A stretch of 38,557 nucleotides of DNA from positions 1-38,557 of the forward strand of contig CACZLE010000013.1 in assembly GCA_902781945.1 (NCBI GenBank), written 5' to 3'. A program made the position numbers and the translations under genes. Each line of letters starts with the position of its first letter. Positions within the stretch are counted from its first letter, which is position 1. Positions 7,898 through 15,146 of the stretch are shown piece after piece. The notes under the pieces are model-generated. The model worked only from the letters and a program-made list of their open reading frames with translations, ran no database searches and was not told the origin of the DNA. Source of the DNA: an uncultured Eubacteriales bacterium (GTDB lineage Bacteria > Bacillota > Clostridia > Christensenellales > Aristaeellaceae).

Positions 7898-8803
7898 TTA
7901 GAAGTCGCCGTACATGGCCCTGTACTGAGAGGGCGTGCAGTTTTTGGAGGCGCGGAAGATGCGGTTGAAGGTGCCCACGCTGCCAAAGCCCGCGGAAATG
8001 GCGATCTCCTGGATGGGGCGGTTGGTGTGGGTCAGCAGGTCGCCCGCCACTTCCAGGCGGCGCTTGCACAGGTATTCCGAGAAGGAGAAGCCGAAGAACT
8101 GCTTGAACACCCGGGAGAAATAGTATTTGGAGAAGCCCGCGAAGGCCGCCACGTCCTCCAGGGTGATATCGTACATGTAATTCTGGTTGAGGTACGTCAG
8201 GGCGCTGTTCATGATCTCGCTGTCGATGGCCTTGCGGTCGGACAGATGCTGCAGCGGGATCTCCTGGGTCATCTGCCGACGGCCCAAAAGCACATAGATT
8301 TGCAGCAGATAGGAATAGCACAGGGAGTTCCACATGGTTTCCTTGTGATTGTAGGCCTCCACCACCTTTTGCAGCAGCTCCCGCACCTGTTTGTGGGTGT
8401 CTGATTCGTCGTGCAGATAGATGGGGCTTTTCATCAGCGGGGACATGACGGACATATCGCGCAGATGCAGCAGATAGGTGGGCTCAAAGAGGATCATGTA
8501 ACGCTTGACGCCCTCTTTTTCGGACATGGAGTGGGGACAGTCCGCCGGGATGATCAGCACTTGGCCGGGGGTGACGCGGTAGGTTCTTTCAGGCAGGGTG
8601 TAAACGACTTCGCCCTCCAGGGGCAGGATGATCTCGGTGGCGGAGTGCCAATGGTCGTCGGGGTTCATGCCCTCCCGGGCGTTCCAGATGCGGATGGACG
8701 CGTGATCCGGATAGGAGATATATTCCTGCTTGCCCTGTAAAACACGAAAACCGTCGGGGACGCGTTTGTGGTTTGAGGTATCGGTGGAGCGCTTTTTATC
8801 CAC
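7898..8803 (-). CDS. AraC-family transcriptional regulator with N-terminal cupin
   Basis: 301 aa. The N-terminal sugar-sensing cupin spans about residues 30-125 (HWHSATEIILPLEGEVVYTL and GQVLIIPADCPHSM are typical strands). The C-terminal double helix-turn-helix spans about residues 195-300 (ITLEDVAAFAGFSKYYFSRVFKQ, then IQEIAISAGFGSVGTFNRIFR). Start choice: the ATG at 8809 sits only 1 nt after GGAGG, too close for initiation, whereas the in-frame GTG at 8803 is 7 nt away and is preferred. The kinase gene lies just downstream, so this protein probably controls sugar or uronate genes, and perhaps the kinase. A 7+7 dyad lies between its promoter and start, a likely site of self-regulation. Confidence 0.9.
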   Translation of the reverse strand: MDKKRSTDTSNHKRVPDGFRVLQGKQEYISYPDHASIRIWNAREGMNPDDHWHSATEIILPLEGEVVYTLPERTYRVTPGQVLIIPADCPHSMSEKEGVKRYMILFEPTYLLHLRDMSVMSPLMKSPIYLHDESDTHKQVRELLQKVVEAYNHKETMWNSLCYSYLLQIYVLLGRRQMTQEIPLQHLSDRKAIDSEIMNSALTYLNQNYMYDITLEDVAAFAGFSKYYFSRVFKQFFGFSFSEYLCKRRLEVAGDLLTHTNRPIQEIAISAGFGSVGTFNRIFRASKNCTPSQYRAMYGDF

Positions 8804-8880
8804 TTTCATGCCTCCTTCAAAATAAATATTCCGTCTGCCGGAAAAAAGAAAATGGAAATGGAATGGGAAAAAGTTTCACA

Positions 8881-8901
8881 TGAAAACAAAAAATGTTTTC
8901 A
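8881..8901. promoter_or_regulatory. Dyad in the AraC leader, candidate operator
   Basis: TGAAAAC (8881-8887), 7-nt A-rich spacer, GTTTTCA (8895-8901): perfect 7-bp arms. It lies 78-98 nt upstream of the GTG start and downstream of the predicted start of transcription. It is not a cre site (the spacing is wrong). In RNA it would be a weak hairpin. Confidence 0.45.
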
Positions 8902-8924
8902 ATGGTTATATTATGGACTATTTG

Positions 8925-8954
8925 TGTATATTGAGCAATGTATGCAATGGTCAA
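8925..8954 (-). promoter_or_regulatory. Promoter of the AraC regulator gene
   Basis: Minus strand TTGACC (8954-8949), 18-nt spacer, TATACA (8930-8925). The region 8820-9040 is markedly AT-rich compared with its neighbours and holds no credible gene. Confidence 0.55.
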
Positions 8955-9040
8955 TTCTTCTTGGGCCTTGCGTTTTCTTCTTGCTAATTTTAGCGAATTT
9001 AAGAAAAATCGGCTTTTTGATGAAAAAAACTCAAAATAAA

Positions 9041-9078
9041 GAAAAGACGCCCGCATTTTTCATGCAGGGCGCCTTTTT
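9041..9078 (-). terminator. Intrinsic terminator of the T-box operon
   Basis: On the minus strand a GC-rich stem (GGCGCCCTGCAT against ATGCGGGCGTC, one bulged base and one mismatch, 5-nt loop) at 9073-9046 is followed by TTTTCTTT. It lies 14 nt after the stop of the fusion gene. A T-run on the plus side (9074-9078) could make it work in both directions, but nothing is read in from the left. Confidence 0.8.
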
Positions 9079-9086
9079 CGGTTCAT

Positions 9087-11594
9087 TTACGCGTTGAGCC
9101 CGAAATGCTCCGCCGCGTATTCACGCATCTTATATTTTAATATTTTTCCGGCAGCGTTCATGGGGAAAGCGTCCATGAACTGCACGTAGCGGGGCACCTT
9201 GTGCCGGGCCATATGGCTGCGCACGTAGGCTTTCAGCTCGTCCTCCGTGAGGGCCTGCCCTTCCTTCAATATCACGCAGGCGCAGATCTCCTCGCCATAT
9301 TGCTTGTCCGGCACGGCGATCACCTGCACGTCCTGCACGGCGGGATGGGTGTAGATGAATTCCTCGATCTCCTTGGGATAGATGTTTTCGCCCCCGCGGA
9401 TGATCATGTCCTTGAGCCGGCCCGTGATCTTATAGGTGCCGTTGGGGTTGCGGCAGGCCAGGTCGCCTGTGTGCAGCCAGCCGTCCTTGTCGATGGCGGC
9501 GGCGGTGGCCTCGGGCATCTTGTAGTAGCCCTTCATCAGATTGTAGCCCCGGGCCACAAATTCGCCGTTGACGCCGTCCGGGCAATCCGCTCCGGTTTCG
9601 GGGTCAATGATCTTGCATTCCACGTGGGGGAAGGCCCGGCCCACGGTCTCGCAGCGCTCGTCCAGGGGATCGTCCAGTTCGCTCATGGTGTCGCCGGGAG
9701 CGGATTCCGTCTCGCCATATACCGACACGATGCCCCGCATGTTCATTTCGTCGGGTTGGGCGGCCCGACGCATCAGTTCCGGCGGACAGCCTGCCCCGGC
9801 CATGATGCCCGTGCGCATGTAGCTGAAATTGGTCTTGCGGTAATCGGGATGGTTGAACATGGCGATGAACATGGTGGGCACGCCGTGGAAGGCGGTGATG
9901 CGCTCCTGATTGATGCAGGCCAGGGCGTTGCGGGCGCTGAAATAGGGCAGCGGGCAGATGGTGGCCCCGTGGGTCATACTGGCGGTCATGGCCAATACCA
10001 TGCCGAAGCAATGGAACATGGGCACCTGGATCATCATGCGGTCCGCCGTGGACAGGTCCATCCGGTCCCCGATGCATTTGCCGTTGTTCACCACGGCGTG
10101 ATGGGTCAGCATCACGCCCTTGGGGAAGCCCGTGGTGCCGCTGGTGTACTGCATGTTGCACACGTCGTGGATGTCCACCCGGGAGGCCATGCGGTGCAGC
10201 TGCTCCACAGGTACGGAGCCCGCGCGGCCCAGCATTTCCTCCCAGGTCATGCAGCCCGGCATGCGGAAACCCACCGTCACCACGTTGCGCAGGAAGGGCA
10301 GCCGCTTGGCGTGCAGGGGGATGCCTGCGGGGGTATGGGCCAATTCGGGACACAGCTCTTTGATACTGGCGGCATAGTCGCTGTCCTGGCAGTTTTCGAT
10401 CATCACCAGGGTGTGGGTGTCGCTCTGGCGCAGCAGGTATTCGATCTCATGGATCTTGTAGGCGGTGTTTACCGTCACCAGCACCGCGCCCAGCTTGGTG
10501 GTGGCCCAGAAGGTGATATACCATGCGGGAATATTGGTGGCCCAGATAGCCACCTTGGACCCCGCACGCACCCCCAGGGAGATCAGCGCCCGGGCGCATT
10601 CGTCCACGTCGTCCCGGAACTGGCTGTACGTGCGGGTGTAATCCAGGGTGGTGTATTTGAAGGCGTACTGGTCGGGAAATTCCTCCACCATGCGGTCCAG
10701 CACCTGGCTGAAGGTGCAGTCGATCAGGGCTTCCTTGGGCCACACGAAATGGCCGGTGTGCAGCTTATTGCTGTACAGGGATTTTTGCTCCTCTTCCTTG
10801 CCGTAGCGGCTCATGAAGCCCGCGAAATGGGCGAAGATCACCGTCATGTCGTCCAGGTCGTCCATCCAGGCCGGGTCCCATTCCAGGGTGACGAAGCCGT
10901 CGTAGTCCAGGGAATCCAGCGCCCTGATCAGCGTATCCACAGGCAGATCGCCCTCGCCGATGAGCTGATAGGTCAGGCTGCCCTGTTCATCCGGCAGGGA
11001 ATCCTTGATGTGCACGTGCCGGATGTAGGCGCCCAGGTTGGTAACGGAGGTCTGCGGGCTTTCCCCGTGCAGGCGGTAGGGATAATGAAAATCCCACAGC
11101 GCCGCCAGGGTGTCGCTGGCATAGCTGTCCAGCAGATCCCGCAGCCGGGCCGTATCGGCGTATACGCCCATGGTTTCGATCAGCAGCACCACGCCCGCCT
11201 GTTCGGCCAGGGGAAGGGCGAAGGCCAGGGCCGCCCGCACCAGTTCCTCATTGAACCGGCTTTCCTCCAGGGCGGTATGCAGCCGCACATAGGGGGTATG
11301 CAGCCGCTTGGCCGCGTCCAGGCACAGGGTGATTTCCTCAAACAGTTTGCCCTGCTGCTCCCGGTCGCACAGATCCACCGTGGTATCGATGCAGGGGATG
11401 GTCAGCCCTCGGTCATAGAGGGCGCGATAGGCGGCAGCCGCGGCCTGCGGGTCCGCTGGGCAGCCCTTGCGGGCCATGGCCGGGGCGGTGATGCGGTGGA
11501 TCTCGATGCCCTCAAAGCCCAGATCCGCAGCGGCGGTCAAAAAATCGTCCCAGCTGGCGTCATGCCAGCCCTTGGTGGAAAAACACAGCCTCAT
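9087..11594 (-). CDS. Fusion of xylose-isomerase-like TIM barrel and acyl-CoA synthetase
   Basis: 835 aa in one open frame. Residues 1-265 are a sugar phosphate isomerase/epimerase (AP endonuclease 2-like) TIM barrel with its metal ligands intact: E140 (VLLIETMG), D168 and H170 (WDFHYPYR), H195 (HVHIKDS) and E238 (LEWDPAW). Residues about 275-835 are an adenylate-forming (ANL) acyl-CoA synthetase with all core motifs: the P-loop TSGTTGFPKG (484-493), YGETE, TGDLA, GRLKDMIIRGGENIYPKEIEE and the catalytic Lys817 in NAAGKILKYK. The linker (about 262-278) is charged and short. The gene starts with an ATGA overlap with the upstream LeuA-like gene, and GAGGAG sits 8 nt before it, so translation is coupled. 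Both halves look active; the substrate is unknown. The fusion puts an epimerase-type activity and acyl activation in one chain under T-box control. Confidence 0.88.
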   Translation of the reverse strand: MRLCFSTKGWHDASWDDFLTAAADLGFEGIEIHRITAPAMARKGCPADPQAAAAAYRALYDRGLTIPCIDTTVDLCDREQQGKLFEEITLCLDAAKRLHTPYVRLHTALEESRFNEELVRAALAFALPLAEQAGVVLLIETMGVYADTARLRDLLDSYASDTLAALWDFHYPYRLHGESPQTSVTNLGAYIRHVHIKDSLPDEQGSLTYQLIGEGDLPVDTLIRALDSLDYDGFVTLEWDPAWMDDLDDMTVIFAHFAGFMSRYGKEEEQKSLYSNKLHTGHFVWPKEALIDCTFSQVLDRMVEEFPDQYAFKYTTLDYTRTYSQFRDDVDECARALISLGVRAGSKVAIWATNIPAWYITFWATTKLGAVLVTVNTAYKIHEIEYLLRQSDTHTLVMIENCQDSDYAASIKELCPELAHTPAGIPLHAKRLPFLRNVVTVGFRMPGCMTWEEMLGRAGSVPVEQLHRMASRVDIHDVCNMQYTSGTTGFPKGVMLTHHAVVNNGKCIGDRMDLSTADRMMIQVPMFHCFGMVLAMTASMTHGATICPLPYFSARNALACINQERITAFHGVPTMFIAMFNHPDYRKTNFSYMRTGIMAGAGCPPELMRRAAQPDEMNMRGIVSVYGETESAPGDTMSELDDPLDERCETVGRAFPHVECKIIDPETGADCPDGVNGEFVARGYNLMKGYYKMPEATAAAIDKDGWLHTGDLACRNPNGTYKITGRLKDMIIRGGENIYPKEIEEFIYTHPAVQDVQVIAVPDKQYGEEICACVILKEGQALTEDELKAYVRSHMARHKVPRYVQFMDAFPMNAAGKILKYKMREYAAEHFGLNA

Positions 11595-12988
11595 GCTTCG
11601 TTCTCCTCATATACGATCTTGTTCAGCGCCCCCAGATAGGCGCGGATGGCGGCGCTGACGATGTCGGTGGATACGCCGCTGCCGGAGTAGAGCCTGCCCT
11701 CGCTGCGCAGGCGCACGATGGCCCGTCCGATGGCTTCCTTGCCTTCGGTAACGGCGTCGATGTGGAAATCCTCCAATTCATAATGCCGTCCCGTGGCGCT
11801 CTCCATGGCCTTGAAGGCGGCGTCGATGGGGCCGTCGCCGGTGCTGATGACCTCCTGGCTCTCCTCCTGGTGCCGCAGCTTTAAGCAGGCCGTGGTGGTG
11901 ATGATGTTACCGCTGTTGATCACGTAGCTTTCCAGGGCGTAGGCGGCGGGCACCTGCATGGCGCTGGCGGCCACAATGGCGTCCAGCTCCCGGCGGCTCA
12001 CCGGCTTGCGGGCGGCAAGACGCAGGAATTCCTCGTACACCTTGGCCAGGTCGTCCTCGCTCAGGTCATAGCCCAGGGCCTTGACGCCCTCCGCAACGGC
12101 GGCGATGGAATCCTGGCTGTCGTAGGTCACGCTGTCGTCCGGCGCAGCGGGAGCGGCGGCTTCCTTGATCTCCACGCCCATAAAGCGGTTCAGCCTTTGC
12201 AGGGTGCGGTCCAGCTCCGTGATTTTCACCGCCGTAAACAGCCCCAGGGATTCTCCCCGGTGCTGCACGATGCCGCACAGCGTGCGCAGCTTGGGCGCGC
12301 CTGTGCCCATCAGACAGGTCTTAACACCGCTGGCGCCCGCGCCCAATGCCTGCACGGCGCTGGCCCCGGCCAGTTCCAGGGCGTCGTCGCAGACGACCTT
12401 GACAAAAACGTCCCTGAGCTCGGGGATTTTTTCGTAAAGCTCCTTCAAAAACGCGCCGAATTCCTCGGGCAGCAGGATCCCCGCGGTATCGCAGATGCTG
12501 ACGCTGCCAGCGCCCGCCTGGATGGCCGCGCGGATGGCCTGGCACAGATAGTCCCGTTCCGCCCGGCTGGCGTCGGTGGCGCAGAATTCCACGTCGGGAC
12601 ACATCGAGACGCACAGGGAAACCTGATCCTTGATGGTTTCCAGCATGGCTTCGGGCTTCTTACGGGCGATATACTCCATCTGCACGCTGGACACGGGCGC
12701 ATCCACGATGAGCCGGGGACGATCCGCCTTGCAAACCGCTTCCCAGGCCCGGCGGGCGCTGTCCGCCGTCAGCCCCACGGGCTGGGCCAGGGCGGTATTG
12801 TGAATCAAGGAGGCCAGGGTCTTGACAAAAACGCTGTCGGCCTTGTTTTCGGTCAGGGGAGGCAGCTCGATGGCGCTGACGTTGATCTTGTCCAGCGCCT
12901 TGGCCACCTCCAATTTTTCCTTGAAGCCCAATTGGCCCCCTTCCGCCGCCCGGCGAAGGGTAATGTCGGTGATGCTGATTTTTTTCAT
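11591..12988 (-). CDS. LeuA-like protein with degenerate active site
   Basis: 465 aa. An HMGL-like TIM barrel (about residues 1-265) is followed by a linker and a LeuA allosteric dimer domain (about 355-455, with ALESYVINSGN at its start and ATGRHYELEDFHIDAVTEG). This architecture is that of 2-isopropylmalate, citramalate or homocitrate synthases. The catalytic metal site is changed. The canonical T-L-R-D-G reads TLRRAAEGG, so Arg13 replaces the metal Asp. The canonical H-x-H-N-D reads V-C-D-D-A at 199-203, so both metal His are missing. GxGERAGN is replaced by GTGAPKLRT. CDTAG (166-170) is kept. It may be a non-enzymatic amino-acid sensor or have a new activity. Start: ATG at 12988 with AAAGGAA upstream. 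It leads a T-box operon with the downstream fusion gene, sharing an ATGA overlap. Confidence 0.82.
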   Translation of the reverse strand: MKKISITDITLRRAAEGGQLGFKEKLEVAKALDKINVSAIELPPLTENKADSVFVKTLASLIHNTALAQPVGLTADSARRAWEAVCKADRPRLIVDAPVSSVQMEYIARKKPEAMLETIKDQVSLCVSMCPDVEFCATDASRAERDYLCQAIRAAIQAGAGSVSICDTAGILLPEEFGAFLKELYEKIPELRDVFVKVVCDDALELAGASAVQALGAGASGVKTCLMGTGAPKLRTLCGIVQHRGESLGLFTAVKITELDRTLQRLNRFMGVEIKEAAAPAAPDDSVTYDSQDSIAAVAEGVKALGYDLSEDDLAKVYEEFLRLAARKPVSRRELDAIVAASAMQVPAAYALESYVINSGNIITTTACLKLRHQEESQEVISTGDGPIDAAFKAMESATGRHYELEDFHIDAVTEGKEAIGRAIVRLRSEGRLYSGSGVSTDIVSAAIRAYLGALNKIVYEENEA

Positions 12989-13008
12989 GATTCCGTTCCT
13001 TTCAAAAC

Positions 13009-13259
13009 AAAAAGCCCCGGAGCAAACGCTCCAGGGACGGAATAACCGCGGTACCACCCTGATTACTGCGCAAAGGCGCAGTCTCTCGCAGGATCCCATT
13101 AGATCCTTCGCCCTGATAACGGAGCGTGCCGGGATTTCTTACTGGTGTTCGGAAATCCAGCTCGGAAGGGAGACCGTTTCCTTTGCCTGCCGTCGGCTCG
13201 CAGCATCCGCCGACTCTCTGGGGACGGTGAAAAGGAAACGTAGCTTCGTCGCAGCAATT
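13009..13259 (-). promoter_or_regulatory. T-box leader of the LeuA-like/acyl-CoA synthetase operon
   Basis: The universal T-box AGGGTGGTACCGCGG is present on the minus strand (13060-13046). It is followed by a terminator stem (GGAGC/GCTCC core at 13037-13015) and TTTTTG. Upstream, a Stem I is formed by GTTTCCTTT (13239-13231) pairing with AAAGGAAAC (13184-13176), with an AGAGAG bulge region between. The bases just after the 3' arm (13175-13168, GGTCTCCC) hold the specifier. CTC (Leu, 13172-13170) and the overlapping GTC (Val, 13174-13172) are both possible, and both fit branched-chain control of a LeuA-like gene. When uncharged tRNA binds, the T-box pairs as antiterminator and the operon is read. 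Confidence 0.92.
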
Positions 13260-13265
13260 ACGCAT

Positions 13266-13295
13266 ACTTTAGCATGATGAAGCAGTTTTTGTCAA
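13266..13295 (-). promoter_or_regulatory. Promoter of the T-box operon
   Basis: Minus strand TTGACA (13295-13290), 18-nt spacer, TAAAGT (13271-13266). Transcription would begin near 13259, just before Stem I. A 12-bp perfect palindrome TCCCCTTGGGGA (13301-13312) lies immediately upstream of the -35 box. The 343 nt between the two flanking genes hold this promoter and the T-box leader and nothing else that I can see. Confidence 0.7.
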
Positions 13296-13331
13296 GCGAG
13301 TCCCCTTGGGGATACAATAAAAATACGAAAG

Positions 13332-14399
13332 TCAGGCCTTGTAATAGACTTTATACCATTCGGCAAATTTGCGCAGCCCTTCCCGGATGCCGATGGTGGG
13401 GCGGAAGCCGTAATCCTCCTCCAAGCCTTGGCTGTCGGCGTAGGTCACGGGCACGTCGCCGGGCTGCATGCCCACCAGCTGGCGGTGGCCTTCAAAGTCG
13501 TAATCCGCGGGCAGGACCTTGGCCCGCACCAGCTCTTCCTGCAAAGTGGAAATATAATCCAGCAGGTTTTCCGGGGTGCCGCCGCCGATGTTGTACACGG
13601 CGTAGGGGGGCAGGGGCAGACCGTCCTCGCCCGTGGCCTTTTCCGGCGCGCCCTGCATCACCCGCAGCACGCCCTCCACGATGTCGTCCACATAGGTAAA
13701 ATCCCGCTTGCAGTTGCCGTAGTTGAAGATCTGGATGGTTTTGCCCGCCGCCAGCTTCTGAGTGGCGCTGAAATAGAACATATCCGGCCTTCCCGCGGGG
13801 CCGTACACCGTAAAGAACCGCAGCCCCGTGGAGGGAATATTGTACAGCTTGGAGTAGCTGTGGGCCAGCAGCTCATTGCTCTTCTTGGTGGCGGCGTAGA
13901 GGGACACGGGGTTGTCCACCTTGTCATCTGTGCTGAAAGGCACCTTTTTGTTGCCGCCGTACACAGAGGAAGAGGAAGCATATACCAAATGCTCCACGGG
14001 GTGATGGCGGCAGGCCTCCAGAATGTTGTAAAAGCCGATCAGGTTGCTTTCGATGTACACGTCGGGATGATCGATGCTGTACCGCACGCCTGCCTGGGCC
14101 GCCAGGTTGACCGCCACGGCGGGCTGATACTCGGCAAACACCTTGTCCACCAGGGCCTTATCCGCAATGCTGCCCCGGATAAAGACGTGCTTCACCGGGG
14201 AAGCCTTGGCGGCTTCCTCGATCAATCCCAGCCGGTATTCCTTGAGCTTAGGATCATAGTAATCGTTCATGTTGTCCAGGCTGATCACCGTGCCCGCCGT
14301 CATTTCCTTCAGCAGCCGCAGCACCAGATTGGCCCCGATGAAGCCGGGCGAACCGGTGACCAGGATGGCTTTGCCGTTCAGATCCACATGCTGTTTCAT
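13332..14399 (-). CDS. UDP-glucuronate 4-epimerase (SDR family)
   Basis: 355 aa. Extended short-chain dehydrogenase that interconverts UDP-glucuronate and UDP-galacturonate. Seen: the NAD motif TGSPGFIG (residues 15-22), the Y168-x-x-x-K172 catalytic pair with SSSSVYGGN before it, and RYSIDHPDVYIESNLIGFYNILE, which is characteristic of UDP-GlcA 4-epimerases rather than of GalE. RDFTYVDDIVEG is also typical. The ATG at 14399 overlaps the upstream stop codon as ATGA, with AGGGG upstream, so translation is coupled. It is the last gene of a four-gene operon. I see no clear terminator after it. Confidence 0.9.
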   Translation of the reverse strand: MKQHVDLNGKAILVTGSPGFIGANLVLRLLKEMTAGTVISLDNMNDYYDPKLKEYRLGLIEEAAKASPVKHVFIRGSIADKALVDKVFAEYQPAVAVNLAAQAGVRYSIDHPDVYIESNLIGFYNILEACRHHPVEHLVYASSSSVYGGNKKVPFSTDDKVDNPVSLYAATKKSNELLAHSYSKLYNIPSTGLRFFTVYGPAGRPDMFYFSATQKLAAGKTIQIFNYGNCKRDFTYVDDIVEGVLRVMQGAPEKATGEDGLPLPPYAVYNIGGGTPENLLDYISTLQEELVRAKVLPADYDFEGHRQLVGMQPGDVPVTYADSQGLEEDYGFRPTIGIREGLRKFAEWYKVYYKA

Positions 14400-15133
14400 T
14401 TTGTGATCCCCCTGTATGTTTCCTGTACCTTCTGGTAGCTTTCCAGGTTGCCGATGTCGTAGCGGCTGCCGGGCATTTCCATGCTGTGCAGCGTGGAATG
14501 CTGGCACATCCAGGCCACCAGGCTGCCGGGCGCGTCGGTGCCGCAGCCGTCGGCGATGGCCTCTTTGATCCTTTTCACATCCGCCGCTTTATAGAAATAG
14601 AAAGGCGGCGTACACCAATGGCTCTTGGGGTTTGCGGGCTTTTCCTCCATGGACAGGAGGCGGTCCGCTTCATCGATCTCGGATACGCCGGTTTTGTGCA
14701 GCTTGTTTTCATCGGGCTCGTAATAGCGCATGGTGCAGGAGGTGTTTTTCTCCTGGGCGTAGGCGATGAACCGGGTCAGGCTGAAATCCAGCACGTTGTC
14801 CCCGGCGATGATCAGCAGATCGTCGTCCAGCTTCAATTGATCGATGGCGAACTGGATATCGCACACCGCGCCCAGCCGGGTTTCATTGGTGCTGGTGCCG
14901 TCGTCCACCACGGTGATGGGCAGAGAGTGCCCAGCCGCCCATTCCTCAAAATGAGCTGCGAATTTGTGGTTGGAAATGACGATATAGCCGTCCACCGCAC
15001 CGGAGGTGTGGATATCCTCCAGCAGCCAGTCCAGGATGGTCTTTTCGCCCACTTTCAGCAGGGGCTTGGGAAAGTTTTCCGTCAGAGGATAGAGCCGGGT
15101 GGCATAGCCCGCGGCCAGGATCACGCATTTCAT
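14396..15133 (-). CDS. Sugar-1-phosphate nucleotidyltransferase
   Basis: 245 aa, a short single-domain NTP-transferase. The nucleotide-binding motif is at the N-terminus (ILAAGYATRLYPLTENFPKPLL, the G-x-x-T-R-x(n)-K-P signature). GDNVLDF in the middle is the metal-binding Asp motif. There is no C-terminal left-handed beta-helix, so no acyltransferase half. Family members make UDP-, dTDP- or CDP-sugars. In this operon, between a galacturonokinase-like kinase and a UDP-uronate epimerase, the simplest inference is uridylylation of galacturonate- or glucuronate-1-phosphate, but sequence alone does not fix the substrate. It starts 13 nt after the kinase gene with GAGGAT upstream and overlaps the epimerase gene by 4 nt. 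Confidence 0.87.
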   Translation of the reverse strand: MKCVILAAGYATRLYPLTENFPKPLLKVGEKTILDWLLEDIHTSGAVDGYIVISNHKFAAHFEEWAAGHSLPITVVDDGTSTNETRLGAVCDIQFAIDQLKLDDDLLIIAGDNVLDFSLTRFIAYAQEKNTSCTMRYYEPDENKLHKTGVSEIDEADRLLSMEEKPANPKSHWCTPPFYFYKAADVKRIKEAIADGCGTDAPGSLVAWMCQHSTLHSMEMPGSRYDIGNLESYQKVQETYRGITK

Positions 15134-15146
15134 TTATTTTTCATCC

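Noticed and set aside
8852..9097. Small open frames in the AT-rich gap before the AraC gene, on both strands
   Set aside because: They cover the promoter, dyad and terminator, lack SD sites with proper spacing and have low-complexity Lys/Phe-rich products. They are most likely non-coding.
12989..13331. Small genes in the 343-nt gap before the LeuA-like gene
   Set aside because: The open frames there lie across the T-box and terminator and would start in structured RNA. The gap is explained by the leader and promoter.
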